A DNA stretch of 7,076 nt from Bacillota bacterium (GTDB lineage: Bacteria > Bacillota_G > Limnochordia > DTU010): the NCBI GenBank assembly GCA_012799255.1, contig JAAZLQ010000210.1:1-7076 (forward strand), read 5' to 3'. The translations under genes and the position numbers were made by a program. This document shows positions 1 through 7,076 of the stretch, in pieces (positions within the stretch are counted from its first letter, which is position 1; each line of letters opens with the position of its first letter). Under the pieces are notes generated by a model, which made no database searches, was not told the origin of the DNA, and was given only the letters and a program-made list of their open reading frames with translations.

Positions 1-281
1 ACACTATGCTCTTGTAGATTGTGGCCTTCCCCTGGAATATAGGAAGTCACCTCTATACCGTTTGTTAATCTAATACGGGCTACTTTACGAAGGGCCGAGT
101 TTGGTTTCTTAGGAGTAGCTGTGTACACTCTGGTACAAACACCTCTTTTTTGTGGCGCACCCTTTTCGTTATAAAGCACCTCATCACGCAAGGTGTTCTG
201 AGTGTAACCTAACGCTGGGGCAGTACTTTTAGACTTTTGTGCTCGGCGACCTTTTCTAACCAATTGGTTGATAGTTGGCAC
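1..281 (-). CDS. rpsL: 30S ribosomal protein S12, 5' part (runs off the window)
   Basis: S12 sits at the interface side of the 30S subunit and helps monitor codon–anticodon pairing in the decoding centre. The translation begins [13 protein letters not shown] and continues with [20 protein letters not shown] and [20 protein letters not shown], which are unmistakable S12 blocks. Ninety-three complete codons plus two bases lie in the window; the C-terminal third, including the second streptomycin/error-restrictive loop, is outside. Residues 24–42 form the longer loop typical of Gram-positive S12 and absent from the E. coli protein. Lys58 corresponds to E. coli Lys42, the main streptomycin-resistance position, and is the wild-type Lys. 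The GTG at 281 is chosen as start because it aligns with Met1 of B. subtilis S12 and has a GGAGG site 9 nt upstream. An in-frame ATG at 302 would add seven residues but has no good ribosome binding site. The gene follows the L7Ae-like gene by 21 bp and is probably co-transcribed with it; rpsG, fusA and tuf usually follow. Confidence 0.97.
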   Translation of the reverse strand, partial: MPTINQLVRKGRRAQKSKSTAPALGYTQNTLRDEVLYNEKGAPQKRGVCTRVYTATPKKPNSALRKVARIRLTNGIEVTSYIPGEGHNLQEHS

Positions 282-290
282 TCTGGATAA

Positions 291-297
291 CCTCCCT
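291..297 (-). promoter_or_regulatory. Ribosome binding site of rpsL
   Basis: On the minus strand the sequence reads GGGAGGTTATCCAGA followed by GTG, placing GGAGG 9 nt before the GTG. This site decides the start: it lies downstream of the alternative ATG at 302, so it can only serve the GTG at 281. Confidence 0.85.
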
Positions 298-302
298 TCC
301 AT

Positions 303-560
303 CTAAATCTCGATGGACGATTTCACGACGCTTGCTACGGCGGCTCCCACATCAATATTGCAAGCTTTGCCTAGCTCTGCCATGGTGTCCACTTCAATTA
401 TTGTGATCCCCCTAATTTCGCATTCTTTGCGAATGGGACCGGTGACATGTTCATCTGCATCTCGAGCGAGGTAGACCAGTTCTACCTGTTCAGCTTGGAC
501 TGCTTTGAGAGTCTGCTTTGCACCGACTACCCGCTGCGAGTTAACAAGTCTGGCTGGCAT
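303..560 (-). CDS. rplGB: L7Ae/L30e-family K-turn RNA-binding protein (YbxF/RplGB-like)
   Basis: This is an 85-residue protein of the bacterial L7Ae/L30e/S12e/Gadd45 fold, close in length to B. subtilis YbxF (82 aa), which binds kink-turn RNA and associates with the ribosome. Visible family signatures are VVGAKQTLKAVQ at residues 11–22 (the RNA-contacting Gly-x-Lys-Gln-Thr-x-Lys loop and helix), the strand and turn LVYLARDADEHV at 28–39, and the C-terminal LGKACNIDVGAAVASVV at 63–79, which contains the conserved Leu-Gly-Lys-Ala-Cys and Val-Gly-Ala-Ala segments. No signal peptide or membrane segment is present; it should be cytoplasmic. The ATG at 560 has a strong purine-rich GGGGAGGG site 5 nt upstream, so the start is secure. 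It lies between rpoC and rpsL exactly as in Bacillota str clusters, behind its own predicted promoter. Its RNA target here cannot be read from the sequence; K-turn binding is known for the family, and a role in ribosome assembly or autoregulation is inference. Confidence 0.93.
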   Translation of the reverse strand: MPARLVNSQRVVGAKQTLKAVQAEQVELVYLARDADEHVTGPIRKECEIRGITIIEVDTMAELGKACNIDVGAAVASVVKSSIEI

Positions 561-565
561 TTTGG

Positions 566-576
566 CCCTCCCCTTT
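566..576 (-). promoter_or_regulatory. Ribosome binding site of the L7Ae-like gene
   Basis: The minus strand reads AAAGGGGAGGGCCAAA followed by ATG. GGAGG is 6 nt from the start codon. The site begins 10 nt after the 3' arm of the leader stem-loop, so it should be accessible when that hairpin is folded. Confidence 0.8.
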
Positions 577-586
577 ACTCAGAGAT

Positions 587-615
587 CCCGCAGAGTGGAC
601 ACCCCACCCTGCGGG
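587..615 (-). promoter_or_regulatory. Stem-loop in the 5' leader of the L7Ae-like–rpsL transcript
   Basis: On the minus strand, CCCGCAGGGTGG and CCACTCTGCGGG form a 12-bp stem with a single G·U pair and the 5-nt loop GGTGT. It starts about 5–7 nt after the predicted transcription start of the promoter at 627–655 and ends 10 nt before the ribosome binding site. No U-run follows, so it is not a normal intrinsic terminator of rpoC. A hairpin this close to the 5' end could stabilise the mRNA or act as a protein-binding leader; that function is inferred, while the pairing is seen directly. Confidence 0.7.
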
Positions 616-626
616 CAACACTGCTA

Positions 627-655
627 ATTTTATCATCTCAGGTTGGCTCTGTCAA
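627..655 (-). promoter_or_regulatory. SigA-type promoter for the L7Ae-like gene and rpsL
   Basis: In the rpoC–L7Ae gap the minus strand carries a perfect -35 box TTGACA (650–655), a 17-bp spacer, and a -10 box TAAAAT (627–632) one base off consensus. A TG one base before the -10 gives an extended -10 element. Transcription should start near 620–622, leaving a leader of about 60 nt before the ATG at 560. The AT-rich bases just upstream of the -35 (GATTTTA) may help. It is correctly placed to transcribe the str genes independently of rpoBC, as in other Bacillota. Confidence 0.82.
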
Positions 656-686
656 TAAAATCTTGCAAAGCCGGCATACATTTAGA

Positions 687-3600
687 TTAGCCGGAAACAA
701 GCTCAACCTCAGATTCAAGAGACTCTGCATCTACCTCGTGTTCCTGACCTTCAACTTTAATCGTTACATTACTATAACGGGCTAGGCCAGTACCAGCTGG
801 AATCAGTTTTCCAATAATCACGTTTTCCTTGAGTCCTAACAGTTTATCGAGGCGCCCCTTAATGGAAGCTTCCGTCAATACCCTTGTAGTCTCTTGGAAG
901 GAAGCGGCCGACAAGAAGCTTTCTGTTGCCAGCGAGGCCTTGGTGATTCCAAGTAGTACAGGTTTCGCTTCGGCGGGCTGACCGCCTTCGGCAATTACTT
1001 TAGCATTTGCTTCCTCAAGATCAAAGATATCTACTAAAGAGCCAGGCAACATCATGGTGTCTCCCGAATCTTCAATCTTGTGCTTGCGGAGCATCTGCCG
1101 GACAATCACTTCAATGTGTTTGTCATTAATGTTTACACCTTGAGAGCGGTACACTTCTTGTACTTCTTGAACCAAGTATTCTTGCACCGCCAGGATGCCT
1201 TGTACAGCGAGAATATCATGTGGATTCACCGATCCTTCGGTGATCCGGTCACCTGCTGCTACCTCGCTACCGTCCTTCACACGCCTGCGGGCACCATAGG
1301 GAATGGTGTAAGAGGCTTCACCCTCCGGTCCCCGCACAATAGCTTTGGGGACGCCCTTCACTTCTACAAGGCTCACAGTTCCAGGAATTTCGGTAATTAT
1401 GGCTTGACCCTTAGGTTTACGAGCCTCAAAGAGTTCCTCTACCCTAGGTAGACCGGCAGTAATGTCATCACCGGCAACTCCACCTGTGTGGAATGTTCTC
1501 ATAGTGAGCTGTGTTCCCGGTTCACCAATTGATTGGGCAGCCACGATACCTACCGCTTCACCAACATCAACCAAGCTTCCATTGGCTAAATTGCGACCAT
1601 AGCAGTTGACGCAAACCCCATGACGGGTTCTGCAGACCAAAACAGAACGAATCTTGACTTCTTCTATGCCAGCATCTTCAACTCTCTTGGCCACATCATC
1701 ACTGATCATCTCATTGGTGTGCACTAACACCTCACCAGTCTCTGGGTGGACGACATCCTCCGCAGATACCCTTCCGGCTAAGCGCTCCCAGAGTGGTTCA
1801 ATGATTGTCTCACGGTCACCGGTAAACTCTTTAATCGCACCAACAACAATTCCATCATTTGTTCCGCAGTCATGCTCCCGAACGATTACGTCCTGGGAAA
1901 CGTCCACTAATCTCCTGGTTAGATAACCGGAGTCAGCGGTTCTAATCGCGGTGTCAGCCAAACCTTTCCGGGTACCGTGACTGGAGATGAAGTACTCCAA
2001 TACGGTGAGACCTTCACGGAAGTTGGCCTTGATGGGAATTTCAAAGGTGCGGCCAGTGGGGTCTGCAACTAGACCGCGCATACCGGCCAATTGGCTGATC
2101 TGCGATTCATTACCCCTCGCACCAGAAACTGCCATCATATAGACAGGGTTAAACTTGTCAAAGTTCTCCAGCATTTCCTTGGTAACCACTTCTTTGGTTT
2201 TCGTCCAGACGGTACATACTCTTTGGTAACGTTCCTCTGGCGTCAGCAGACCTCTGCGATATTGGGCTTCAATTTGCTCAACTTCTTCCTCAGCAGCTCG
2301 AATTCGTTCGTGCTTTGTAGGAGGAACCGCAATATCTGCCACCGATACTGTTGTACCAGAACGGGTGCTAAAACGGAAACCAAGTTGCATGATCTCATCC
2401 AAGATCCGTGCCGTTGTTGCAGCGCCCTCTTTATTGTAGAGAGTCTCAACAAGTGATACTAACTTTTTCTTATCCAATTCATGATTAATATAGTCCATGC
2501 CCTCAGGCATAATGCTATTTACAAACAAGCGACCTACTGTTGTCTCTAAGCGAGTCTTCTGCTCATCATCCAATCTAAGCATAATCCTAGCATGGAGACT
2601 AATGCTTCCAGCATAGTAGGCATGGGTTGCTTCTTCAATAGAACCAAAGTAACGACCCTCACCCTTGGCCCCTTTCTTCTCTGCTGTGAGATAGTAAAGA
2701 CCAATAACCATATCTTGGTTAGGTGTTACAATCGGCCTTCCACTGGAAGGAACCAAAATGTTGTTGGTGGAAAGCATTAACAGACGTGCTTCTGCTTGTG
2801 CCTCTGCAGACAGGGGCACGTGTACAGCCATTTGGTCACCGTCAAAGTCGGAATTGTAGGCGGCACATACCAGCGGATGTAGCTGAATCGCTTTGCCCTC
2901 GACCAAGACCGGCTCAAAAGCCTGAATTCCCAATCTATGCAAGGTAGGTGCACGGTTTAAGAGAACAGGATGTTCCTTAATGACTTCTTCTACGATATCC
3001 CAGACTTCAGGACGTACCCGATCTACCATCTTCTTGGCACTCTTAATGTTGTGGGCTATGCCTTTTTCCACCAGCTCTTTCATGACAAAGGGCTTAAAGA
3101 GCTCCAAAGCCATTTCTTTGGGTAAGCCGCACTGGTGCATCTTCAGTTTGGGACCAACTACGATAACCGAACGACCTGAATAGTCTACACGTTTTCCAAG
3201 TAAGTTCTGGCGGAAGCGTCCCTGTTTTCCTTTGAGCATATCGCTTAAGGATTTCAAGGGGCGATTGCCAGGCCCGGTCACAGGACGTCCTCGGCGACCG
3301 TTGTCCACAAGAGCATCCACCGCTTCTTGCAGCATCCGCTTCTCGTTACGAACGATAATATCCGGTGCGCCCAACTCCAACAGTCTTTTTAGACGATTAT
3401 TCCGGTTAATTACCCTTCTATAAAGGTCATTTAGGTCTGAGGTGGCAAAGCGTCCCCCGTCTAGTTGAACCATAGGTCTTAGTTCTGGTGGAATAACGGG
3501 AATAACATCTAGAATCATCCAGGCAGGGTTATTGCCTGAAGTGCGAAATGCTTCAACCACTTCAAGGCGTCGAACTGCACGGATCCGCCTTTGTCCCGAA

Positions 3601-4202
3601 GTATCCGCAATCTCTTTCCGTAATTCGGCACTCATTTCATCCAAATCCAGGTCTTCTAGCAAGCGTTTAATTGCCTCTGCACCAATGCCTGCCTCGAAGG
3701 CGTTGCCGTACTTGTCGCGATACTCTCGGTACTCACCTTCACTTAACAACTGTTGCTTAGTAAGTCCGGTGACCCCACTGTCACCAGGGTTAATTACAAT
3801 ATAAGAAGCAAAATATAGCACTTTCTCCAATGTCCTTGGGGACATATCTAAGATTAGGCCCATGCGACTGGGTATTCCTTTGAAGAACCAGATATGTGAA
3901 ACGGGAGCAGCGAGTTCAATGTGGCCCATCCGTTCACGGCGCACTTTAGCTCTGGTAACCTCTACACCGCAGCGATCGCAGACAATCCCTTTGTATCTCA
4001 CACGTTTGTACTTGCCACAATGGCATTCCCAATCCCGTGTTGGCCCGAAGATCTTTTCACAGAAAAGACCTTCGCGCTCAGGCTTCAGTGTCCGGTAGTT
4101 GATTGTTTCAGGTTTCTTTACTTCACCACTAGACCAGGCCCGAATTTGCTCTGGTGACGCCAGCCCGATTCGAATTCGATCGAAATTGTTGATATCCAGC
4201 AA
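687..4202 (-). CDS. rpoC: DNA-directed RNA polymerase subunit beta'
   Basis: This complete 1171-residue beta' subunit forms, with beta, the catalytic cleft of RNA polymerase. The TTG at 4202 is the start: it aligns with Met1 of B. subtilis beta' (MLDxNNF) and has AAGGAGG 8 nt upstream. The N-terminal zinc ribbon has Cys60, Cys62, Cys75 and Cys78. The active-site loop has the Mg-binding aspartates Asp452, Asp454 and Asp456. The bridge helix starts near Gly731 (GLTVLEYF). The second zinc site is Cys779, Cys857, Cys864 and Cys867. The trigger loop contains MRTFHTGG with His905. Length is near B. subtilis (1199 aa) and lacks the large trigger-loop insertion of E. coli; the region around 560–610 is shorter than in Bacillus. 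Arg84 is a basic residue at the position linked to fidaxomicin response. One oddity: the catalytic motif reads NSDFDGD where almost all bacteria have NADFDGD. It follows rpoB by 58 bp with no promoter seen between them, so the two are co-transcribed. Confidence 0.99.
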   Translation of the reverse strand: MLDINNFDRIRIGLASPEQIRAWSSGEVKKPETINYRTLKPEREGLFCEKIFGPTRDWECHCGKYKRVRYKGIVCDRCGVEVTRAKVRRERMGHIELAAPVSHIWFFKGIPSRMGLILDMSPRTLEKVLYFASYIVINPGDSGVTGLTKQQLLSEGEYREYRDKYGNAFEAGIGAEAIKRLLEDLDLDEMSAELRKEIADTSGQRRIRAVRRLEVVEAFRTSGNNPAWMILDVIPVIPPELRPMVQLDGGRFATSDLNDLYRRVINRNNRLKRLLELGAPDIIVRNEKRMLQEAVDALVDNGRRGRPVTGPGNRPLKSLSDMLKGKQGRFRQNLLGKRVDYSGRSVIVVGPKLKMHQCGLPKEMALELFKPFVMKELVEKGIAHNIKSAKKMVDRVRPEVWDIVEEVIKEHPVLLNRAPTLHRLGIQAFEPVLVEGKAIQLHPLVCAAYNSDFDGDQMAVHVPLSAEAQAEARLLMLSTNNILVPSSGRPIVTPNQDMVIGLYYLTAEKKGAKGEGRYFGSIEEATHAYYAGSISLHARIMLRLDDEQKTRLETTVGRLFVNSIMPEGMDYINHELDKKKLVSLVETLYNKEGAATTARILDEIMQLGFRFSTRSGTTVSVADIAVPPTKHERIRAAEEEVEQIEAQYRRGLLTPEERYQRVCTVWTKTKEVVTKEMLENFDKFNPVYMMAVSGARGNESQISQLAGMRGLVADPTGRTFEIPIKANFREGLTVLEYFISSHGTRKGLADTAIRTADSGYLTRRLVDVSQDVIVREHDCGTNDGIVVGAIKEFTGDRETIIEPLWERLAGRVSAEDVVHPETGEVLVHTNEMISDDVAKRVEDAGIEEVKIRSVLVCRTRHGVCVNCYGRNLANGSLVDVGEAVGIVAAQSIGEPGTQLTMRTFHTGGVAGDDITAGLPRVEELFEARKPKGQAIITEIPGTVSLVEVKGVPKAIVRGPEGEASYTIPYGARRRVKDGSEVAAGDRITEGSVNPHDILAVQGILAVQEYLVQEVQEVYRSQGVNINDKHIEVIVRQMLRKHKIEDSGDTMMLPGSLVDIFDLEEANAKVIAEGGQPAEAKPVLLGITKASLATESFLSAASFQETTRVLTEASIKGRLDKLLGLKENVIIGKLIPAGTGLARYSNVTIKVEGQEHEVDAESLESEVELVSG

Positions 4203-4210
4203 GGGCTGTC

Positions 4211-4217
4211 CCTCCTT
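4211..4217 (-). promoter_or_regulatory. Ribosome binding site of rpoC
   Basis: The minus strand reads AAGGAGGGACAGCCC followed by TTG. This near-perfect Shine–Dalgarno sequence, 8 nt from the codon, supports TTG as a true start despite being a weak initiator. The 58-bp rpoB–rpoC spacer that contains it shows no promoter or terminator. Confidence 0.85.
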
Positions 4218-4260
4218 TTTGTCTATCCGCTAACTCGTAACGTCCAACCGCTCCCCAATA

Positions 4261-7076
4261 CTATAAATCCTCATCATCATCTGGAAAATCGTCTAGATCA
4301 TCTAAAGAAGAATCTTCATCACCAAATATTCCATCTACATCGAAGTCTTCGTACTCATCGTCATCCTCCAAGGGAGTTGGACTAGAGGAGTCATTAGCAT
4401 CAAGCGCTTCGTCATCTTCTTCATAGTCATCATCGTCGTCATTTACATCTTCATCCTTGGCTTTAGAGTGAGTTCCAGCACTGGGGGAACGTGTTATGCT
4501 AGTGCTCGAACCACGTCCTTGGATATCAATTCCCAGCTCTCTGGCCATTTCACTGATATCTTCTTCCTCTTCCCTGATTTCGATTTCTTCTTCGTTTTCA
4601 CCCAAAACTCGCACATCCAGGGCCAAACTCTGAAGTTCTTTGATCAAGACTCGGAAAGATTCTGGAACTCCTGGTTCAGGAATGTTCTCACCCTTTACAA
4701 TTGCCTCGTACGTTTTCACCCTACCCACCACGTCGTCTGACTTAACAGTGAGAATTTCTTGGAGGGTATAAGCTGCGCCGTATGCCTCCAGAGCCCATAC
4801 TTCCATTTCACCAAACCTCTGACCACCAAACTGGGCTTTACCACCAAGCGGCTGTTGGGTTACTAGCGAGTAAGGACCTGTGGAGCGGGCATGAATTTTA
4901 TCATCTACCAAGTGAGCTAACTTCACCATGTAAATGATTCCGACAGTCACTGGGTTATCAAAAGGTTCACCTGTTCTACCATCGTAGAGAACAGTTTTGC
5001 CATCCCGTGACATTCCGGCCTTTTCCATCATATCCATAACTTCGATCTCACTGGCACCGTCGAAAACTGGTGTGGCTACATGCAGACCTAACAGCCGAGC
5101 GGCCATACCCAAGTGCGTCTCTAAGACCTGACCAATGTTCATCCGGGAAGGTACACCAAGTGGATTCAGCACAATTTGCACTGGTGTTCCATCTGGCAAG
5201 AAGGGCATATCTTCCACAGGCATGATTCTGGAGATAACACCTTTGTTACCATGGCGACCGGCCATTTTATCCCCTTCGGAGATCTTCCGTTTTTGGGCAA
5301 CGTAACAACGTACCAAACGGTTTACACCTGGAGAGAGCTCATCGCCATCTTCTCTGGTGAACACCTTTACATCCACAACAATTCCGCCTTCACCATGGGG
5401 AACCCGTAGTGAAGTATCCCTTACTTCGCGGGCTTTCTCGCCAAAAATAGCCCGGAGCAGGCGTTCTTCTGCAGTTAGTTCAGTTTCTCCCTTAGGAGTT
5501 ACCTTTCCAACTAAGATATCGCCCGGCTTAACCTCTGCACCGATGCGCACAATACCGCGCTCATCCAAATTCTTTAAGCTTTCCTCACCCACATTAGGAA
5601 TATCACGGGTGATTTCTTCGGGACCTAGCTTCGTATCTCTAGCTTGGGCCTCATACTCTTCTATATGAATAGAGGTAAATACATCCTCTTTCACTAAATC
5701 TTCACTAAGCAAAATCGCGTCTTCGTAGTTATAGCCTTCCCAAGGTACAAAAGCGACCACCACATTGCGTCCAAGGGCCAACTCACCGCGGTCTGTAGAA
5801 GGACCGTCCGCCAAGACATCGCCAGCTTTAACCTCTTGGCCCACATAACAGCGGGGCTTTTGGTTAATGCAGGTACCTTGGTTGGAACGCTCAAACTTAA
5901 GTAGCTTGTAACGATCCTTTCCTTGGGCGGTCTTGACAACAATCTCTTTCCCAGTTACTCTCTCCACTACACCGTCGTTCTTAGCCAAGACAACTGCACC
6001 AGAGTCAATGGCTGCCTTGTATTCCATACCTGTACCTACCAAGGGTGCCTCCGCTTCGATGAGGGGAACAGCTTGCCGCTGCATGTTCGCTCCCATGAGA
6101 GCTCTAGCGCCGTCATCATTTTCCAAGAACGGAATTAAGGCAGTAGCGATACTAACTGTCTGTTTTGGCGAAACGTCCATAAAGTCAACGGATCCAACTG
6201 GTACGTTCTTGATTTCCTCTTGTTCCCGGACGGTCACTTTACTCCGAGTAAAGCGGAAGTCTTCGGTTGTTTGCTCGTTAGCCTGTGCAATACGGAACAC
6301 ATCTTCCTCGTCTGCCGTAAGATAACGAATTTCATCCGTAACTACGCCATCTTCTACCACCCGGTAAGGCGTTTCAATAAAGCCATAGTCGTTGATCCGC
6401 GAATAGGTACAAAGCGCCCCAATCAATCCAATGTTGGGACCTTCAGGCGTTTCAATCGGGCACATCCGGCCATAGTGGGAATGATGTACGTCACGAACTT
6501 CAAATCCGGCACGGTCTCTGGACAAACCACCCGGTCCCAATGCGCTTAACCGGCGCTTATGGGTTAACTCTGCAAGTGGATTAGTCTGATCCATAAATTG
6601 CGAAAGCTGGCTGGAACCAAAGAATTCCTTGATTGCAGCTACTACGGGCCGAATGTTAATCAAGGCTTGAGGGGTGATGACCTCCACATCTTGGATGGTC
6701 ATGCGCTCCCGCACAACCCTTTCCATGCGGCTCAAACCAATGCGGAACTGATTTTGCAACAGTTCACCAACACTCTTCAAGCGACGATTACCAAGGTGAT
6801 CAATGTCGTCAACTACACCGATATCAGAAGAAAGACCTACCATATAATTAATCGTGGCTAAAATGTCACCAGGGGTAATCACTGTCACATCTTCAGCTGG
6901 TTGCTCATTAGAAAATAGGCGTACTTCATTGCCATCCCTAGCAGTAATCAAGACAGAGTTAATTCCAGCCCGTTGAATATGTTCTGCCTGACGGCGGGTG
7001 ATCTTCTGGCCACTCTCCACAATCAACTCACCAGTTTCGGGATCTACAATATTCTCAGTACTAACCCGCCCTACGA
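4261..7076 (-). CDS. rpoB: DNA-directed RNA polymerase subunit beta, 5' end outside the window
   Basis: This is the C-terminal 937 residues of beta, in an open frame that runs through the window edge; about 280–290 N-terminal residues are missing compared with B. subtilis. The frame is already coding at the edge ([17 protein letters not shown] matches the B. subtilis VGRVLAETLVDPETGE block), so no start lies here. The rifampicin pocket (6523–6624) keeps Gln, Asp, His, Arg, Ser and Leu at E. coli positions 513, 516, 526, 529, 531 and 533, which predicts sensitivity. Further on come the [12 protein letters not shown] segment, the flap region around 5490–5620, the active-site-proximal [16 protein letters not shown] (about 5240–5290), and the switch/anchor block around [20 protein letters not shown], which contacts beta'. 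After the conserved end ([11 protein letters not shown]) the protein does not stop but continues through a Ser/Thr/basic linker into a 64-residue Asp/Glu-rich tail, much longer than the short acidic tail of Bacillus beta. It is followed closely by rpoC. Confidence 0.99.
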   Translation of the reverse strand, partial: VGRVSTENIVDPETGELIVESGQKITRRQAEHIQRAGINSVLITARDGNEVRLFSNEQPAEDVTVITPGDILATINYMVGLSSDIGVVDDIDHLGNRRLKSVGELLQNQFRIGLSRMERVVRERMTIQDVEVITPQALINIRPVVAAIKEFFGSSQLSQFMDQTNPLAELTHKRRLSALGPGGLSRDRAGFEVRDVHHSHYGRMCPIETPEGPNIGLIGALCTYSRINDYGFIETPYRVVEDGVVTDEIRYLTADEEDVFRIAQANEQTTEDFRFTRSKVTVREQEEIKNVPVGSVDFMDVSPKQTVSIATALIPFLENDDGARALMGANMQRQAVPLIEAEAPLVGTGMEYKAAIDSGAVVLAKNDGVVERVTGKEIVVKTAQGKDRYKLLKFERSNQGTCINQKPRCYVGQEVKAGDVLADGPSTDRGELALGRNVVVAFVPWEGYNYEDAILLSEDLVKEDVFTSIHIEEYEAQARDTKLGPEEITRDIPNVGEESLKNLDERGIVRIGAEVKPGDILVGKVTPKGETELTAEERLLRAIFGEKAREVRDTSLRVPHGEGGIVVDVKVFTREDGDELSPGVNRLVRCYVAQKRKISEGDKMAGRHGNKGVISRIMPVEDMPFLPDGTPVQIVLNPLGVPSRMNIGQVLETHLGMAARLLGLHVATPVFDGASEIEVMDMMEKAGMSRDGKTVLYDGRTGEPFDNPVTVGIIYMVKLAHLVDDKIHARSTGPYSLVTQQPLGGKAQFGGQRFGEMEVWALEAYGAAYTLQEILTVKSDDVVGRVKTYEAIVKGENIPEPGVPESFRVLIKELQSLALDVRVLGENEEEIEIREEEEDISEMARELGIDIQGRGSSTSITRSPSAGTHSKAKDEDVNDDDDDYEEDDEALDANDSSSPTPLEDDDEYEDFDVDGIFGDEDSSLDDLDDFPDDDEDL
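4264..4455 (-). other. Acidic low-complexity C-terminal tail of beta
   Basis: The last 64 codons of rpoB encode 36 Asp or Glu residues and no Lys or Arg, with runs such as [12 protein letters not shown] and FPDDDEDL and scattered Phe/Tyr. It follows a roughly 20-residue Ser/Thr/Gly-rich linker with a few basic residues. On the plus strand this shows as repeated TCATCATC-like triplets, so the DNA is itself low-complexity and could change in length by slippage. The composition indicates an intrinsically disordered polyanion. It resembles in character the acidic C-terminal half of the Bacillota delta subunit (RpoE), which weakens nucleic-acid binding by RNA polymerase; equivalence of function is inference. 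Confidence 0.85.

Noticed and set aside
566..585. Possible small hairpin (UCUCU with GGGGA) hiding the L7Ae ribosome binding site
   Set aside because: Five pairs, two of them G·U, with a 7-nt loop: too unstable to support a switch on its own.
561..660. Possible kink-turn in the leader that the L7Ae-like protein might bind
   Set aside because: I looked for a three-base bulge flanked by tandem G·A pairs. CTGAG and ATGATAAA occur but do not sit in a helix with the needed partner strand, and mostly fall upstream of the predicted transcription start.
671..694. Inverted repeat CCGGC/GCCGG spanning the rpoC stop codon, a possible rpoC terminator
   Set aside because: Only a 5-bp stem with a 14-nt loop, and no U-run follows directly (next bases CTTTGCAAG). 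Too weak to call, so readthrough from rpoC into the str genes cannot be excluded.
447..785. Plus-strand 112-codon open frame crossing the rpoC–L7Ae gap
   Set aside because: It is antisense to two well-supported genes and to their promoter, has no recognisable motif and no good ribosome binding site; it is a chance frame.
4203..4260. Promoter or attenuator between rpoB and rpoC
   Set aside because: The 58-bp spacer shows no -35/-10 pair and no stem with U-run, only the rpoC ribosome binding site.
5933..6325. Plus-strand 130-codon open frame opposite rpoB
   Set aside because: A reverse-strand shadow of a highly conserved gene, Ser/Thr-rich as expected from reversed codons, with no family resemblance. 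The same holds for the other plus-strand frames over rpoB and rpoC.

Overview
The window is a slice of the rpoBC–str transcription/translation cluster, with every gene on the minus strand. Reading in the direction of transcription (high to low coordinates), it holds the 3' three quarters of rpoB (RNA polymerase beta), complete rpoC (beta'), a complete small L7Ae/YbxF-type K-turn-binding protein gene, and the 5' two thirds of rpsL (ribosomal protein S12). Both ends of the window cut through genes. The only gaps are 58 bp between rpoB and rpoC, 126 bp between rpoC and the L7Ae gene, and 21 bp between the L7Ae gene and rpsL. No stretch over 300 bp lacks a gene.

The gene order rpoB–rpoC–L7Ae-like–rpsL is the classic arrangement of Bacillota (in Bacillus subtilis: rpoB, rpoC, ybxF/rplGB, rpsL, then rpsG, fusA, tuf). 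The proteins agree with this. Beta' lacks the large insertion of proteobacterial enzymes and matches Bacillus/Clostridia beta' almost motif for motif. S12 carries the longer Gram-positive N-terminal loop. Strong GGAGG ribosome binding sites precede each complete start, with mixed start codons (TTG for rpoC, GTG for rpsL, ATG for the L7Ae gene). The base composition looks balanced, so a clostridia-like or deep-branching Bacillota is a reasonable guess; I cannot name a genus.

The genes work together: beta and beta' form the catalytic core of RNA polymerase, S12 is a decoding-centre ribosomal protein, and the L7Ae-like protein is a ribosome-associated RNA-binding protein. The rpoC–L7Ae gap holds a near-consensus SigA-type promoter (TTGACA, 17 bp, TAAAAT, with an extended -10 TG). 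A 12-bp stem-loop follows at the predicted 5' end of the mRNA. This suggests the str part can be transcribed separately from rpoBC.

This is a core housekeeping region and I see no mobile element, CRISPR array, RNA gene or new multi-gene system. The points worth a second look are a long Asp/Glu-rich low-complexity tail on beta, an Ala-to-Ser change inside the otherwise near-invariant beta' catalytic motif, and the promoter/stem-loop leader of the str genes.
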